From: Longimicrobium sp.
GTDB lineage: Bacteria > Gemmatimonadota > Gemmatimonadetes > Longimicrobiales > Longimicrobiaceae
Length of the DNA stretch: 64,000 nt
NCBI GenBank assembly: GCA_036389795.1
Contig: DASVWD010000115.1
Location: 27,387-91,386 of the forward strand
Reading direction: 5' to 3'
Translations under genes and position numbers: made by a program
In this document: positions 1-8,785 of the stretch, piece after piece
How the letters are laid out: every line of letters starts with the position of its first letter
Numbering within the stretch: the first letter of the stretch is position 1
Notes under the pieces: generated by a model
The model's database searches: none
The model's input: the letters and a program-made list of their open reading frames with translations, nothing else
Told to the model about the DNA's origin: nothing

Positions 1-404
1 CGGCCGGCTGCGCGGCGGCGTCCGCGAGGCCGACGTGGGCGGAGCCGGTCACCGACGGCATCCGGATGGGAGCCCACGGTGACCGGGTGTTCCACTTCAA
101 CCGTGATTGGCAGGTCGGGAACTGCTCCATACGTGGCGGATCTCACGTCACGCTGAAACACGGCGGAAGGGTCGTCACCATGCTCGCGCTGTCGAACCCG
201 CATCGTGACAGCCGGCTGCGGTACGGCATCACCTTCCTCGCGGCTGACGGAAGCCCCCTGGGCCACCTTCCCTACCCCGGCGGCGGGCTCTACGTGGCGG
301 ACCTCGAGGCACGGTACCCGAACGTGATGCGGGCCTGGACCGGCAACCTCCCGCCGGAGGTGTTTGAGCAGGTCGCCCGGGTGCTCCTGCACGCGAGCTG
401 CTGA
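1..404 (+). CDS. Secreted lipoprotein-like protein, 5' end cut (tandem copy 1)
   Basis: The open frame runs in from the left edge (codons start at base 3) and ends in TGA. It begins with AGC, the tail of a lipobox, because it aligns with the complete second copy at 550-984. The two proteins share the core GGSHVTLK, GGRVVTML, LSNPHRDxRLRYG, FLAADGSPLGHLPYPGGG and a C-terminal VLLHxSC. I recognise no known domain. It is probably an exported or outer-envelope small protein. The first in-frame ATG (66) lies inside the conserved part and is unlikely to be the start. Confidence 0.7.
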   Translation, partial: AGCAAASARPTWAEPVTDGIRMGAHGDRVFHFNRDWQVGNCSIRGGSHVTLKHGGRVVTMLALSNPHRDSRLRYGITFLAADGSPLGHLPYPGGGLYVADLEARYPNVMRAWTGNLPPEVFEQVARVLLHASC

Positions 405-549
405 CCGGCACCGTTCTCCTGCCAGCCGCTCCCGGCCGGCGGCTCAGAGCTCGACCCGCGCGCCCAGCTCGACGACGCGATTGGGCGGGAGGCAGAAGAA
501 CGAGGTCACCGAACGAGGCGACGGAGATCCTGTGAGCGGGGGTGAGCCC

Positions 550-984
550 ATGATGCGCTTCGTCCTGGCGGTGCTGGTGCTCGCGTCGGCCGGCTGCGCG
601 ACCACGGCCTGGGAATGGGTGGAACCGGTTGCCGTCGAGATGGCGCCGGGGGTCAAGAACGACAGGTTGTTCATCCCCCGTTGGGATTGGAAAGGCGAAA
701 ACTGCTCCATGAGTGGAGGATCCCACGTCACGCTGAAACGCGGAGGAAGGGTCGTCACGATGCTCACGCTGTCGAACCCGCATCGCGACGCCCGGCTGCG
801 GTACGGCGTCACCTTTCTGGCAGCCGACGGGAGCCCTCTGGGCCACCTTCCCTATCCCGGTGGCGGAGTCTACGTGGCAAAACTCCGTGCACGGTATCCG
901 AACGTAATCCTGGCCTCGGATGTCGCCGTCTCGCCGGAGGTGTTCGAGCGAGCGGCACGGGTGCTCCTGCACGTGAGCTGCTGA
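550..984 (+). CDS. Small lipoprotein of unknown function (tandem copy 2)
   Basis: This 144-residue protein starts at ATG 550 behind a GGGGGTGAG ribosome binding site. A hydrophobic signal ends in the lipobox LASAGC (Cys about residue 16), so it is probably a membrane lipoprotein. The rest matches the preceding partial gene over its whole length, with the same end LLHVSC. The two genes are a head-to-tail duplication with a repeat length of about 580 bp. No domain or active site is recognised. The longer in-frame extension upstream has no signal peptide and is not used. Confidence 0.75.
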   Translation: MMRFVLAVLVLASAGCATTAWEWVEPVAVEMAPGVKNDRLFIPRWDWKGENCSMSGGSHVTLKRGGRVVTMLTLSNPHRDARLRYGVTFLAADGSPLGHLPYPGGGVYVAKLRARYPNVILASDVAVSPEVFERAARVLLHVSC

Positions 985-1088
985 CCGGCACCAGTCCTCC
1001 GGTGGGTCGCGCGCCGGACCGCTCGTTCCGGCGGCACCTTCTCCGGACCCTGATCGCAGGGCCTTGCACGCACGAATAGCTTGCGGCG

Positions 1089-1490
1089 ATGAACCTGACG
1101 CGACGCGAGTTCGTCTTCACGGCGGGCGCGGCCGCCGTGGCCACGATCGGGGTACCCTTCCGGGCCGCTCCGCGGGGAGGACGACCGATGTACGGACTGA
1201 TCGGCAGGATGAAGGCGGTGCCGGGCCGGCGGGACGCCCTGGTGGCGATCCTGCTCGAGGGCACCGGGGAGATGCCCGGCTGCCTGAGCTACGTGGTCGC
1301 GACCGACCCCTCCGACGCGGACGTGGTCTGGATCACCGAAGTCTGGGAAAGCCAGGCCGCCCACCAGGCGTCGCTGTCCCTCCCGGCCGTGCGGGAGGCG
1401 ATCGGGAAGGGCCGGCCGCTGATCGCCGGCTTCGACCAGCACGTGGTCACCACGCCCGTCGGCGGATACGGCCTGCAGCCGGCGGCCTGA
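1089..1490 (+). CDS. Tat-exported antibiotic-biosynthesis-monooxygenase (ABM) domain protein
   Basis: This 133-residue protein begins with a twin-arginine signal (TRREF, then a hydrophobic run AGAAAVATIG). The following 95 residues have the ABM ferredoxin-like fold pattern: YGLIGRMKAVPGRRDAL, then a DVVWITEVWES strand and a helix with VREAIGK. ABM proteins (YgiN-like) are usually small cofactor-free quinol or polyketide oxygenases, or heme-related enzymes. The substrate here is unknown. Export by Tat would place it in the periplasm. It stands alone between the lipoproteins and the convergent MFS gene. Confidence 0.75.
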   Translation: MNLTRREFVFTAGAAAVATIGVPFRAAPRGGRPMYGLIGRMKAVPGRRDALVAILLEGTGEMPGCLSYVVATDPSDADVVWITEVWESQAAHQASLSLPAVREAIGKGRPLIAGFDQHVVTTPVGGYGLQPAA

Positions 1491-1572
1491 CGCTGAGGAG
1501 GGCTCCGCACGGCGGAGGGTTGCCGCCTGCGCCTCCGCCAGGCGGCGGGCGCTGGACCTCGCGGTCCGCCGG

Positions 1573-2946
1573 TTACGCCGGGCTGGCGGCGCCGGCGAGC
1601 CGGGTCTCCTCTTCGGCCAGCGTCTCGGACAGGTGGCGGCCGCGCAGCTCGGGGAGGAGGAGCGCGCCGGCGATCGCCACGCCGAAGAACGCGGCCAGGG
1701 TGCCAAAGACGGCGGGGATGCCGCCCCGCGCCAGGAGCGGCGGCACGGCCAGCGGCGCCAGGATCGAGGCGATGCGCCCGAAGCCGGCCGCCCACCCCGC
1801 GCCCGTGGCCCGGAGCGTCGTCGGATACACCTCCGGCGTGGCCGCGTAGAGCGCCCCCCACGCGCCCAGGTTGAAGAAGGAGAGCAGCATCCCCGCCCCC
1901 AGGATCGCCCCCGGCGAGGCCGCCAGCGCGAAGAGCACGGCCGCGAGCGCGGAGCCCGCGAGGAAGGTCGCGAGCGTCGGCCGCCGCCCCCAGCGCTCGA
2001 TCAGCCAGGCGGAAACGGCGTAGCCCGGGAGCTGCGCCAGCGTCATCCACAGGGTGAACTCGAACGAGCGCACCAGGGTGAAGCCGCGCTCCACCAGCAG
2101 CGTGGGAAGCCAGATGAAGGCGCCGTAGTAGGCGAAGTTGATCCCGAACCACGCCAGCCACAGCCCCGCCGTCCGCCGCCGCATCGCCCTTCTCCAGAGC
2201 CCCGCCAGCCCCGCCCTCGCCTCGCCGGCCGAGCCCGCGCCGGCATCCGCGGCCGCGTCCGCCGCGGCGGGGGGCGCGATCCCCGCCTGGGCCTCGAAGC
2301 GGCGCACCACCGCCTCGGCCTCGGCGCCGCGCCCCTGGCGCTCCAGGTAGCGCACCGACTCGGGGACGGTGCGGCGCACCACGGCGCTCCACGCGGCGGG
2401 GACGGCGCCCAGCACGAACGCCCAGCGCCAGCCGGCGTCGGAGAGGGGGATCACGAAGTAGCCGACCAGCGCCGCCAGGATCCACCCCACCGCCCAGAAC
2501 GCCTCCAGCAGCACCACCACCCGCCCGCGGATGCGCGCCGGGGCGAACTCGCTCACCAGCGTGGAGGCCACGGGCAGCTCGGCGCCCAGCCCCAGCCCGA
2601 TCAGGAGGCGGAAGACCAGGAGCGAGGCCACGCTCCACGAGAGCGCCGCCGCCCCCGTCGCCAGCCCGTACAGGAAGAGCGTGGCCGCGAACACCGCCCG
2701 CCGCCCGATGCGGTCCGCCAGGCTCCCGCCGACGCTCGCGCCGATCGCCATCCCCACGAAGCCCACCGCGCCGATCCACGCCAGCGTCCCGGGCGAGAGG
2801 TCCCACTGCTTCGCCAGCGCGGCCATCACGAAGGAGATGAGCCCCACGTCCATCGCGTCCAGCGCCCAGCCGACGCCCGCCACGCCGAGCAGGCGGCGGT
2901 GCAGCGGGGTGAAGGGAAGCCGGTCGAGGCGGTCGGAGCGGGTCAC
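1573..2946 (-). CDS. MFS transporter (aromatic acid/niacin or sugar-porter-like)
   Basis: At 457 residues with about 12 hydrophobic segments it has the usual size of a major facilitator. TM1 carries DAMDVGLISF, as in the AAHS/NiaP and sugar-phosphate porter groups. The loop after TM2 has the signature GSLADRIGRR, and the second half repeats it as WLIERWGRR. It is expected to be an inner-membrane proton-coupled uptake carrier for an organic acid or similar solute. The substrate cannot be assigned from sequence alone. The gene converges with the ABM gene and has no operon partner. Confidence 0.85.
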   Translation of the reverse strand: MTRSDRLDRLPFTPLHRRLLGVAGVGWALDAMDVGLISFVMAALAKQWDLSPGTLAWIGAVGFVGMAIGASVGGSLADRIGRRAVFAATLFLYGLATGAAALSWSVASLLVFRLLIGLGLGAELPVASTLVSEFAPARIRGRVVVLLEAFWAVGWILAALVGYFVIPLSDAGWRWAFVLGAVPAAWSAVVRRTVPESVRYLERQGRGAEAEAVVRRFEAQAGIAPPAAADAAADAGAGSAGEARAGLAGLWRRAMRRRTAGLWLAWFGINFAYYGAFIWLPTLLVERGFTLVRSFEFTLWMTLAQLPGYAVSAWLIERWGRRPTLATFLAGSALAAVLFALAASPGAILGAGMLLSFFNLGAWGALYAATPEVYPTTLRATGAGWAAGFGRIASILAPLAVPPLLARGGIPAVFGTLAAFFGVAIAGALLLPELRGRHLSETLAEEETRLAGAASPA

Positions 2947-2952
2947 GGGCGG

Positions 2953-2992
2953 AGAGTGCGTGAGCGCGTGAGTGCGTGAGTGCGTGAGTGCG
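2953..2992. repeat. Short tandem repeat (8-bp unit TGAGTGCG)
   Basis: About five head-to-tail copies of an eight-base unit (variants gagtgcgt/gagcgcgt) lie between the starts of the MFS gene and the terminator of the next gene. Repeats of this kind can vary in copy number by slippage. Their position just upstream of the MFS start could affect its expression. Confidence 0.7.
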
Positions 2993-2997
2993 AAAGT

Positions 2998-3031
2998 GGG
3001 GCGCCCCCGGGCTCGGGTCCGGGGGCGCCCC
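2998..3031 (-). terminator. Hairpin terminator after the zinc metallopeptidase gene
   Basis: A perfect 13-bp inverted repeat (GGGGCGCCCCCGG / CCGGGGGCGCCCC) with an 8-nt loop lies 20 bp past the stop codon of the - strand gene at 3051. No T-run follows, as is common in high-GC genomes. Confidence 0.7.
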
Positions 3032-3050
3032 CTGCGAGGTCAGGCCGCGC

Positions 3051-3905
3051 TCACAGCGACGGGGCGTTGAAGGTGTCGCACTGGTCCATCGAGCCGGTCT
3101 GGAAGCCGCGCTGGAACCAGCGCACGCGCTGCTCGGAGCTGCCGTGCGTGAAGCTCTCGGGGACCACGTAGCCCTGCGAGCGGCTCTGCAGCCGGTCGTC
3201 GCCGATGGCGCTGGCGGCGGTGAGCGCCTCCTCCACGTCGCCGGGCTCCAGGATCGCCTCGCCCTGCTGCGTGCGCTGGCGGTTGACGTGGTAGCCCCAC
3301 ACGCCCGCGAAGCAGTCGGCCTGCAGCTCCAGCATCACCGAGAGCTGGTTGGCTTCCTCCTCGCTGCGGGCCGACTGCTGCGCGGCGTGCACCCGGTCCG
3401 AGAGCCCCAGCAGGTTCTGCACGTGGTGCCCCACCTCGTGCGCGATCACGTACGCCTGCGCGAAGTCGCCGGGCGCGCCGAGCTGCTGCTGCAGGTCGCG
3501 GTAGAAGCTCAGGTCGATGTAGACGCTGGCGTTGCGCGGGCAGTAGAACGGCCCCACCTGGGCCTGCGCGAAGCCGCACCCCGACTGCGTGGAGCCCGAG
3601 AAGAGCTCCAGCTGGGCCGGCTGGTACGGGCGGCCGACCTGCTGCGGGAAGACGGCGCCCCAGACGTCTTCGGTGCTGCCCAGGATCGCCGCGACGAACT
3701 GGGCTCCCTGGTCGTTGGCGGGCGCGCCCTGCGGAGCGGGCTGCTGCCCTCCCCCGCCGCCCGGCGCCACCGTGCCCGGATCGACGCCCAGGAGCATGGC
3801 CACCAGCGCCAGCAGCACGGCGCCGACCCCGCCGCCCACCGCCATGCCCCCCATCCCCCGCCGATCCGAGACGTTCGTGCTCCTGCGAAGGCCTCCCCAG
3901 CGCAT
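3051..3905 (-). CDS. YpfJ/KPN_02809-type neutral zinc metallopeptidase
   Basis: This 284-residue protein has an N-terminal arginine-rich stretch, one transmembrane helix (about residues 24-42), a proline/glycine linker and the zinc peptidase domain. The domain carries the metal motif HEVGHH at 156-161. Flanking blocks are typical of the family: VWGAVFPQQ, GCGFAQAQVGPFYCP, DLSFYRDL, ELQADCFAGVWG and the C-terminal GSSEQRVRWFQRGF. It is expected to be membrane-anchored with the peptidase outside the cytoplasm. The physiological substrate of this family is unknown. A strong hairpin follows the stop codon. Confidence 0.9.
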   Translation of the reverse strand: MRWGGLRRSTNVSDRRGMGGMAVGGGVGAVLLALVAMLLGVDPGTVAPGGGGGQQPAPQGAPANDQGAQFVAAILGSTEDVWGAVFPQQVGRPYQPAQLELFSGSTQSGCGFAQAQVGPFYCPRNASVYIDLSFYRDLQQQLGAPGDFAQAYVIAHEVGHHVQNLLGLSDRVHAAQQSARSEEEANQLSVMLELQADCFAGVWGYHVNRQRTQQGEAILEPGDVEEALTAASAIGDDRLQSRSQGYVVPESFTHGSSEQRVRWFQRGFQTGSMDQCDTFNAPSL

Positions 3906-4078
3906 CGCGATCTCCCGAAACAGGTTGCGGCCCGGGCGCCTCCCGGGGCCGCGGCGCCCTCCTCTCCCGCAAGGGGAGTGCTAGACGCGCCCGGGGTCCG
4001 CCCGAGCCTTGTTGGCGGCCCGCGGCGGCGGTATACGTGAAGCGCGCGGGGCGGCCTTGGGATCCGATCGGTGATCCC

Positions 4079-4184
4079 GTAGGGGCGAGGCCTGCCTCGA
4101 CCGGCGGATGCCGGCCCATGCGCGGCAGGCAGCCATTTGCGCCGAAGCCGGGTGTGCCCGGACTCGCAGGCTCGCCCCCACGAC
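4079..4184. repeat. Palindromic repeat family A, copy 1 (inverted)
   Basis: An element of about 106 bp whose ends are complementary (GTAGGGGCGAGGC... against ...GCTCGCCCCCACGAC). It is the reverse orientation of the copies at 6421 and 9420. The outer arms and the inner GACTCGCAGG and CGACCGGCGGA blocks are shared, while the loop differs. No coding capacity. Confidence 0.75.
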
Positions 4185-4216
4185 CACGAACGCTATCGAG
4201 TCACCATCCCGAAACG

Positions 4217-4828
4217 ATGTCCACTGCCGAGACGACGCTCGACCTCGCCTTCCATCCGCTGACGCCGGAGCGCTGGGCGGACCTGGAGGAGCTCTTCGGG
4301 GCGCGCGGGGCGTGCGGCGGGTGCTGGTGCATGTGGTGGCGGCTCCCCCGCTCGCAGTACACGGAGCAGAAGGGCGAGGGGAACCGGCGGGCGCTGCGGG
4401 CGCTGGTCGACTCGGGGCGCGTCCCCGGCATCCTGGCGTACGCGGACGGGCGGCCGGTGGGCTGGTGCGCGGTGGAGCCGCGCGAGGCGTACCCGGCGCT
4501 GGAGCGCTCGCGCAACCTGCGGCGGGTGGACGACGAGCCGGTGTGGTCGGTGACGTGCTTCTTCGTCGCCCGCGGCTGGCGCCGGCGCGGGGTGACGGCG
4601 CGCCTGCTGCGGGCCGCGGTCGAGCACGTGCGCGCGCGGGGCGGCCGCGTGGTCGAGGGCTACCCCGTGGAGCCGCGCAGGGACGGCGTCCCCGGCGCCT
4701 TTGCCTGGACGGGGTTCGCCTCCGCCTTCCGGCGGGCCGGCTTCGTGGAGGCGGCCCGCCGCTCCGACTCGCGCCCGGTCATGCGCTGCGTGATCGAGCC
4801 GCGCGACCGACCTCCCGGGACGACGTGA
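4217..4828 (+). CDS. GNAT family N-acetyltransferase
   Basis: This 203-residue protein has the acetyl-CoA-binding motif WRRRGVTARLL following the beta-strand VTCFFVARG. Near the N-terminus it has a Cys-rich CGGCWCMWWRL segment found in one subgroup of GNATs. The C-terminal FRRAGFVEAAR is the usual beta6-beta7 region. It should transfer an acetyl group to a small-molecule or protein amine, acceptor unknown. ATG 4217 was chosen because upstream codons cross palindromic repeat A. The downstream BKACE gene starts within a few bases, suggesting co-transcription. Confidence 0.85.
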   Translation: MSTAETTLDLAFHPLTPERWADLEELFGARGACGGCWCMWWRLPRSQYTEQKGEGNRRALRALVDSGRVPGILAYADGRPVGWCAVEPREAYPALERSRNLRRVDDEPVWSVTCFFVARGWRRRGVTARLLRAAVEHVRARGGRVVEGYPVEPRRDGVPGAFAWTGFASAFRRAGFVEAARRSDSRPVMRCVIEPRDRPPGTT

Positions 4829-4833
4829 CGACG

Positions 4834-5577
4834 ATGCTGATCCAGGCCGCGCTGAACGGGGGCCGCTCCCCGCGCGAGCACCCCGCGCTCCCCGTCACCC
4901 CCCAGCAGCTCGCGGGCGACGCGGCGGCGTGCGCCGGGGCGGGCGCGGGGGCGGTGCACCTGCACGTGCGCGGCGCCGACGGGCGCGAGAGCCTGGCCGC
5001 CGAAGACGTGGCCCGCACCCTCGCCGCCATCCGCGAGCGCGCGCCGGGGCTGCCGGTGGGCGTGAGCACCGGGGCGTGGATCGTGACGGACCCGGAGGAG
5101 CGGCTGCGGCTGGTCGGCGCCTGGGAGGCGCTCCCCGACTACGCCTCGGTGAACGTGCGCGAGGCGGGCGCCGTGGCGCTGATGGAGCTGCTCCTGGCCC
5201 GCGGGATCGGCGTCGAGGCGGGGGTGTGGACGGCGGAAGACGCGGAGCTGCTGGCCGAGAGCGGGCTGGCGGAGCGCTGCCTGCGCGTGATGCTGGAGCC
5301 GATGGACGGGGAGTCCGACGCCGCGCTGCGGAACGTCGGACGCATCGCCACCGCGCTCGACTCGGCCGGCATCCGCGCGCCCCGCCTGCTGCACGGCGTG
5401 AACGCCACCGCCTGGCCGGTGCTCCGTACCGCGCTGGAGCTGGGCTGGGACACGCGGATCGGGCTGGAGGACGCGCTCCTTCTCCCCGACGGCACCCCCG
5501 CCCCCGGCAACGCCGCCCTGGTCGCCGCCGCCGTCCGCCTGGCGTCGGAGTCCTCGAACGACGGCCGTCGAGGGTGA
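4834..5577 (+). CDS. BKACE-family beta-keto acid cleavage enzyme (DUF849)
   Basis: The protein has 247 residues and a TIM-barrel. It starts MLIQAALNGGRS and carries the zinc-binding pair HLHVR (H42, H44), followed by GVSTGAWI, SVNVREAG, EAGVWTAEDA and a C-terminal RIGLEDALLLPDG with the metal-binding Glu. BKACE enzymes condense a beta-keto acid with acetyl-CoA and split it to acetoacetate and a CoA ester. This is the short form rather than the 270-310 residue form. A GTG nine bases upstream (4825) overlaps the stop of the GNAT gene as GTGA and could be the true, translationally coupled start. Confidence 0.85.
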   Translation: MLIQAALNGGRSPREHPALPVTPQQLAGDAAACAGAGAGAVHLHVRGADGRESLAAEDVARTLAAIRERAPGLPVGVSTGAWIVTDPEERLRLVGAWEALPDYASVNVREAGAVALMELLLARGIGVEAGVWTAEDAELLAESGLAERCLRVMLEPMDGESDAALRNVGRIATALDSAGIRAPRLLHGVNATAWPVLRTALELGWDTRIGLEDALLLPDGTPAPGNAALVAAAVRLASESSNDGRRG

Positions 5578-5582
5578 CGCCG

Positions 5583-6365
5583 ATGTCCCGCCCCCGCCCG
5601 CTCCCCCTCCTCGTCCTCCTCGCCGCCCTCGCCGCGGCGGCGGCGGCCGCCGCGCGCCCGCTGTCCGCGTGCAGCATCATCGGCCCGACGGTGGTGCGCA
5701 CGCCGAGCCAGACGCTGCTGATGGTGGTGCCCATGGCGGAGTCGGTCTACGTGGGGCGCGCGGGGCGGCTGGAGGGCGTGCGCCTGCGCGACTGGCTCCA
5801 CCCGCGCGACTTCGCCCGGAAGAGCGGCGCGTGGCAGCGCGTCTACGGGCAGCGCGTGCGCGTGCTGCGGGCGACGTGGAGCCTCGGCCGGGGATTCGGG
5901 GAGCGCCTCCGGGGCGGCGGGAGCGAGGCGATCCTGGTGCCCTGGGAGCTGGGCGCGAACTGCGGCTCGGCGGCGTGGCGGCGGGGGGCGCTGTGGATGC
6001 GGCCCGGCGGGCGCGCCGTGCTGACCGCCGTGCTCCGCCCGCGCCCGGGGTGGATCGGCGGCGTGCCCACCTTCGACGCGCCGCGGATCTCGCGGGAGCC
6101 GTATCCCGTCGACCCCGCGTGGAGCTGGCTGGCCGGGTACGAGAAGGAGCCCCAGCGCCGCTGGCTGAACCTGGACGAGTACTGGTCGATGGCCGAGACC
6201 TTCCCCGTCCACTGGGACGAGCGGGTCGACTTCCGCTCCTTCGACCGCTGGGCGGAGCGCAACCCGGCGCTCGCGCGGCTCTTCCCCGCCCCGATGTTCC
6301 TCCGCGCCGCGCGGGACTTCCGGCTGCGCGAGGCCGAGCTGCGCCGGGCCGGCGTCCCCCCCTGA
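5583..6365 (+). CDS. Exported protein of unknown function
   Basis: This 260-residue protein has an alanine-rich signal peptide (LVLLAALAAAAAAAARPLSA) with the mature part starting near ACSIIGPTV. The central part has beta-rich blocks (SVYVGRAGRLEGVRL, RVRVLRATWSLG, EAILVPWELGANCG) and the C-terminal half is rich in Trp and Arg. A Cys near the mature N-terminus followed by a beta-barrel-like region could suggest an NTR/TIMP-like fold, but this is weak. It starts 5 bp after the BKACE gene and may share its transcript. Confidence 0.7.
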   Translation: MSRPRPLPLLVLLAALAAAAAAAARPLSACSIIGPTVVRTPSQTLLMVVPMAESVYVGRAGRLEGVRLRDWLHPRDFARKSGAWQRVYGQRVRVLRATWSLGRGFGERLRGGGSEAILVPWELGANCGSAAWRRGALWMRPGGRAVLTAVLRPRPGWIGGVPTFDAPRISREPYPVDPAWSWLAGYEKEPQRRWLNLDEYWSMAETFPVHWDERVDFRSFDRWAERNPALARLFPAPMFLRAARDFRLREAELRRAGVPP

Positions 6366-6420
6366 AGCTCTTCGCGGATCTGACCCTGCGAGCGGAGCTG
6401 GCTTCTCGACGCGATGCGCT

Positions 6421-6525
6421 CGTAGGGGCGAGCATGCGAGTCCGGGCATGGGCGGCGTCGGCGCAGGAGGCGGGCTTCCGCACACGCGCCGAGATCCGCC
6501 GGTCGAGGCATGCCTCGCCCCTGCG
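6421..6525. repeat. Palindromic repeat family A, copy 2
   Basis: About 105 bp with complementary ends (CGTAGGGGCGAGCATGCGAG / GGCATGCCTCGCCCCTGCG) between the exported-protein gene and the PLP decarboxylase. It has the same orientation as the copy at 9420 and is inverted relative to the copy at 4079. Confidence 0.8.
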
Positions 6526-6552
6526 AATTACCTGATCCGAATCGCGAAGAGC

Positions 6553-8097
6553 ATGAGCGGCCCGCGTCCACCCGCACGCCCGACCACGATGGCCACTCCC
6601 GGCGACGACGCCCCCGCGGCCGCCCTCGACTTCTCCCCCGAGGAGCGCGCGCGCTGGGAGTGGCCCGCCGACGAGGTCCGCCGCGTCGGCCACCAGGTGG
6701 TGGAGTTGATCGCCGCGCATCTGTCGTCGCTCCCCGGGCGCCCCGTCTTCCGCCCCTTCCCCGCGGAGTTGGCGGAAGCGATGACCGCCCCGCAGTCCGC
6801 TCCGATCGAGGGAGCGGACCCGGCGTCGATCCTCGCCGAGTTCGCGGAAACGGTCGAGCCGTACCCGTTCGGCAACGGGCACCCGCGCTTCCACGGCTGG
6901 GTGAACTCGCCGCCCGCGGTGCTCGGCGTCTTCGCCGAGGCGCTGGCGGCGGCGATGAACCCCAGCGTCGCGGGCGGAAACCACGCGGCAGTGTTCGTCG
7001 AGCGGCAGGTGCTGGAGTGGCTGAAGGCGCTGGCCGCCTTCCCGCCGGAGAGCATGGGGCTGCTGGTGAGCGGCGGCTCCATGGCCACGCTCACGGCGCT
7101 GGCGGTCGCGCGCACCGCCGCCGCGCGCCGGGACGGCGTGGACGTGCGCGCGGCGGGCGTCGCCGGGCTGCCGCGGCCGCTCGCCGTCTACACCTCGCCC
7201 GAGGGGCACGCGGCCATCCGCAAGTCCGTGGAGCTGCTGGGGATCGGCAGCGAGCGCCTGCGCATCGTCGCCGCGGACGGGGAGCGGCGGATGCGGCCCG
7301 ACGAGCTGGACCGCGCGCTCCGCCGCGACCTGGCGGACGGGCTGCGGCCGATGGCGGTGGTGGCCAGCGCGGGGAGCGCCGGCACGGGCGCCGTGGACCC
7401 GCTGGCCGAGCTCGCCGCCGTCTGCCGCGCGCACGGCGTCTGGCTGCACGTGGACGGCGCGTACGGGCTTCCCGCCATCCTCACGGAGCGCTGGCGGGCC
7501 GCGCTGGAGCCCGTGGCGCTGGCCGACAGCGTGGCGCTCGACCCGCACAAGTGGCTGTACGTCCCCGTCGAGGCGGGCGCCGTGCTGGTGCGCGACGCAG
7601 ACGCCATGCGCGGCACCTTCTCCCTGGTCCCCGCCTACCTGCAGACCGACCCGGCCGTGGGCGGCGGGCCGTGGCTCAGCGAGTACGGCTTCGCGCAGAC
7701 GCGCGGCTTCCGGGCGCTCAAGGTGTGGATGGCGCTCAAGCACCACGGCCTGGAGGGCTACCGGCGCGCCATCGCGCGCGACGTGGCCCTGGCGGAGCAC
7801 CTGGCCGCGCGGGTCGAGGAGAGCCCCGAGCTGCAGCTCGCCTCGTGCAGCCTGAGCATCGTCTGCTTCCGCTACGCCCCGCCGGAGCTGGCGGCCGACC
7901 CCGAGCGGGCGGACGCGCTCAACCGCCGGCTGCTGCGCGAAGTCCAGCTCGGCGGCGAGGCGTTCCTCACCAGCACGGCGGCCAGCGGCCGCTACGTGCT
8001 GCGCGCCTGCATCATCAACCCTCGCGCCACCCGCGAGGGCGTCGAGGCGCTCGTGCGGCTGGTGGAACGGACCGGGCGGCGGCTGATGGAAGGATGA
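6553..8097 (+). CDS. Pyridoxal-phosphate-dependent decarboxylase (group II)
   Basis: This 514-residue enzyme fits the aromatic-amino-acid/glutamate decarboxylase family. It has HPRFHGWVNSP near the N-terminus, the GGSMATLTAL cofactor-phosphate region, the AGSAGTGAVDPL block, WLHVDGAYG with the PLP-ring Asp, and the Schiff-base lysine in DPHKWLYVP (K333). The C-terminal domain ends with an RxCI-type strand (LRACIINPRAT). It should decarboxylate an L-amino acid to its amine in the cytoplasm, substrate unknown. The start could be ATG 6553 or ATG 6589; neither has a clear ribosome binding site. Confidence 0.88.
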   Translation: MSGPRPPARPTTMATPGDDAPAAALDFSPEERARWEWPADEVRRVGHQVVELIAAHLSSLPGRPVFRPFPAELAEAMTAPQSAPIEGADPASILAEFAETVEPYPFGNGHPRFHGWVNSPPAVLGVFAEALAAAMNPSVAGGNHAAVFVERQVLEWLKALAAFPPESMGLLVSGGSMATLTALAVARTAAARRDGVDVRAAGVAGLPRPLAVYTSPEGHAAIRKSVELLGIGSERLRIVAADGERRMRPDELDRALRRDLADGLRPMAVVASAGSAGTGAVDPLAELAAVCRAHGVWLHVDGAYGLPAILTERWRAALEPVALADSVALDPHKWLYVPVEAGAVLVRDADAMRGTFSLVPAYLQTDPAVGGGPWLSEYGFAQTRGFRALKVWMALKHHGLEGYRRAIARDVALAEHLAARVEESPELQLASCSLSIVCFRYAPPELAADPERADALNRRLLREVQLGGEAFLTSTAASGRYVLRACIINPRATREGVEALVRLVERTGRRLMEG

Positions 8098-8098
8098 G

Positions 8099-8131
8099 CG
8101 GGATCTGATACGCCCACGGAATCAGATCCCG
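8099..8131 (+). terminator. Hairpin terminator after the PLP decarboxylase
   Basis: A perfect inverted repeat (CGGGATCTGAT / ATCAGATCCCG) with an 11-nt loop begins just past the TGA of the decarboxylase. It is flanked by non-coding sequence and well placed as an intrinsic terminator. Confidence 0.7.
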
Positions 8132-8245
8132 TCGTGGCGGCACGGAGGCACCCGTCGCCGCCGGGACGCGGTTGCGCGGCGGGGCCCCGGGCGGTTAACG
8201 TCGCACCGTTCCCCCATCATCAGGACCCCGACGGAGGCAGCCCGG

Positions 8246-8683
8246 ATGAAGCGCAGCATCCTGTTCGCCCTGGTTCTCGCGCTGCCCGCCTGCCAGGTGC
8301 TCAACAGCATCGGCCTGGGCGGCGGGCCGGCGCCCGAGACCGCCACGGAGACCGCCGCCGCGCGCGTGGTGGACGCGCAGGTGGAGGCGTACAACCGGCA
8401 CGACCTCACCGCGTTCCTGGCCCTCTACGCCCGCACCGCGCGCATCTACCTGCACCCCAGCCAGGTGGTGGCCTCGGGCACCGAGGCGCTGCGCGCGCGC
8501 TACCGCACCCAGTGGCGCGACAACCCCGAGCTGCGCGTCGAGGTCACCCAGCGCATGGTGCAGGGCGCCTACGTGATCGACCACGAGCACTCCGTGGGCT
8601 GGGCCGACGGCCAGGACGTGCGCGTGGTGGCCATCTACGAAGTGCGCGGCGGCCGCATCCAGAACGTCTGGTTCATCCGCTGA
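8246..8683 (+). CDS. NTF2/SnoaL-like lipoprotein
   Basis: This 145-residue protein has a short signal ending in the lipobox ALPAC (Cys about 16). The mature part is a single NTF2-like domain: VDAQVEAYNRHDLTAFLALYA, then YLHPSQVVASGTEALRARY and a C-terminal strand VVAIYEVRGGRIQNVWFIR. Such domains act as small-molecule-binding or isomerase-like pockets. The ligand is unknown. The GGAGG site at 8233 supports ATG 8246. It lies upstream of another exported-protein gene on the same strand. Confidence 0.8.
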   Translation: MKRSILFALVLALPACQVLNSIGLGGGPAPETATETAAARVVDAQVEAYNRHDLTAFLALYARTARIYLHPSQVVASGTEALRARYRTQWRDNPELRVEVTQRMVQGAYVIDHEHSVGWADGQDVRVVAIYEVRGGRIQNVWFIR

Positions 8684-8785
8684 CGGCCGCCGCCGTCGCA
8701 AACCCCGGCGCTCGCGCGTTGCCTTCCCCGGCGGGGCGGACCCTCCCGCCCCGGCGCACCCTCCCCTGCGCACCCGGAGGCGACC

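Noticed and set aside
2953..2992. Tandem repeat considered as a CRISPR fragment
   Set aside because: Unit length is 8 bp without spacers, so it is a simple repeat.
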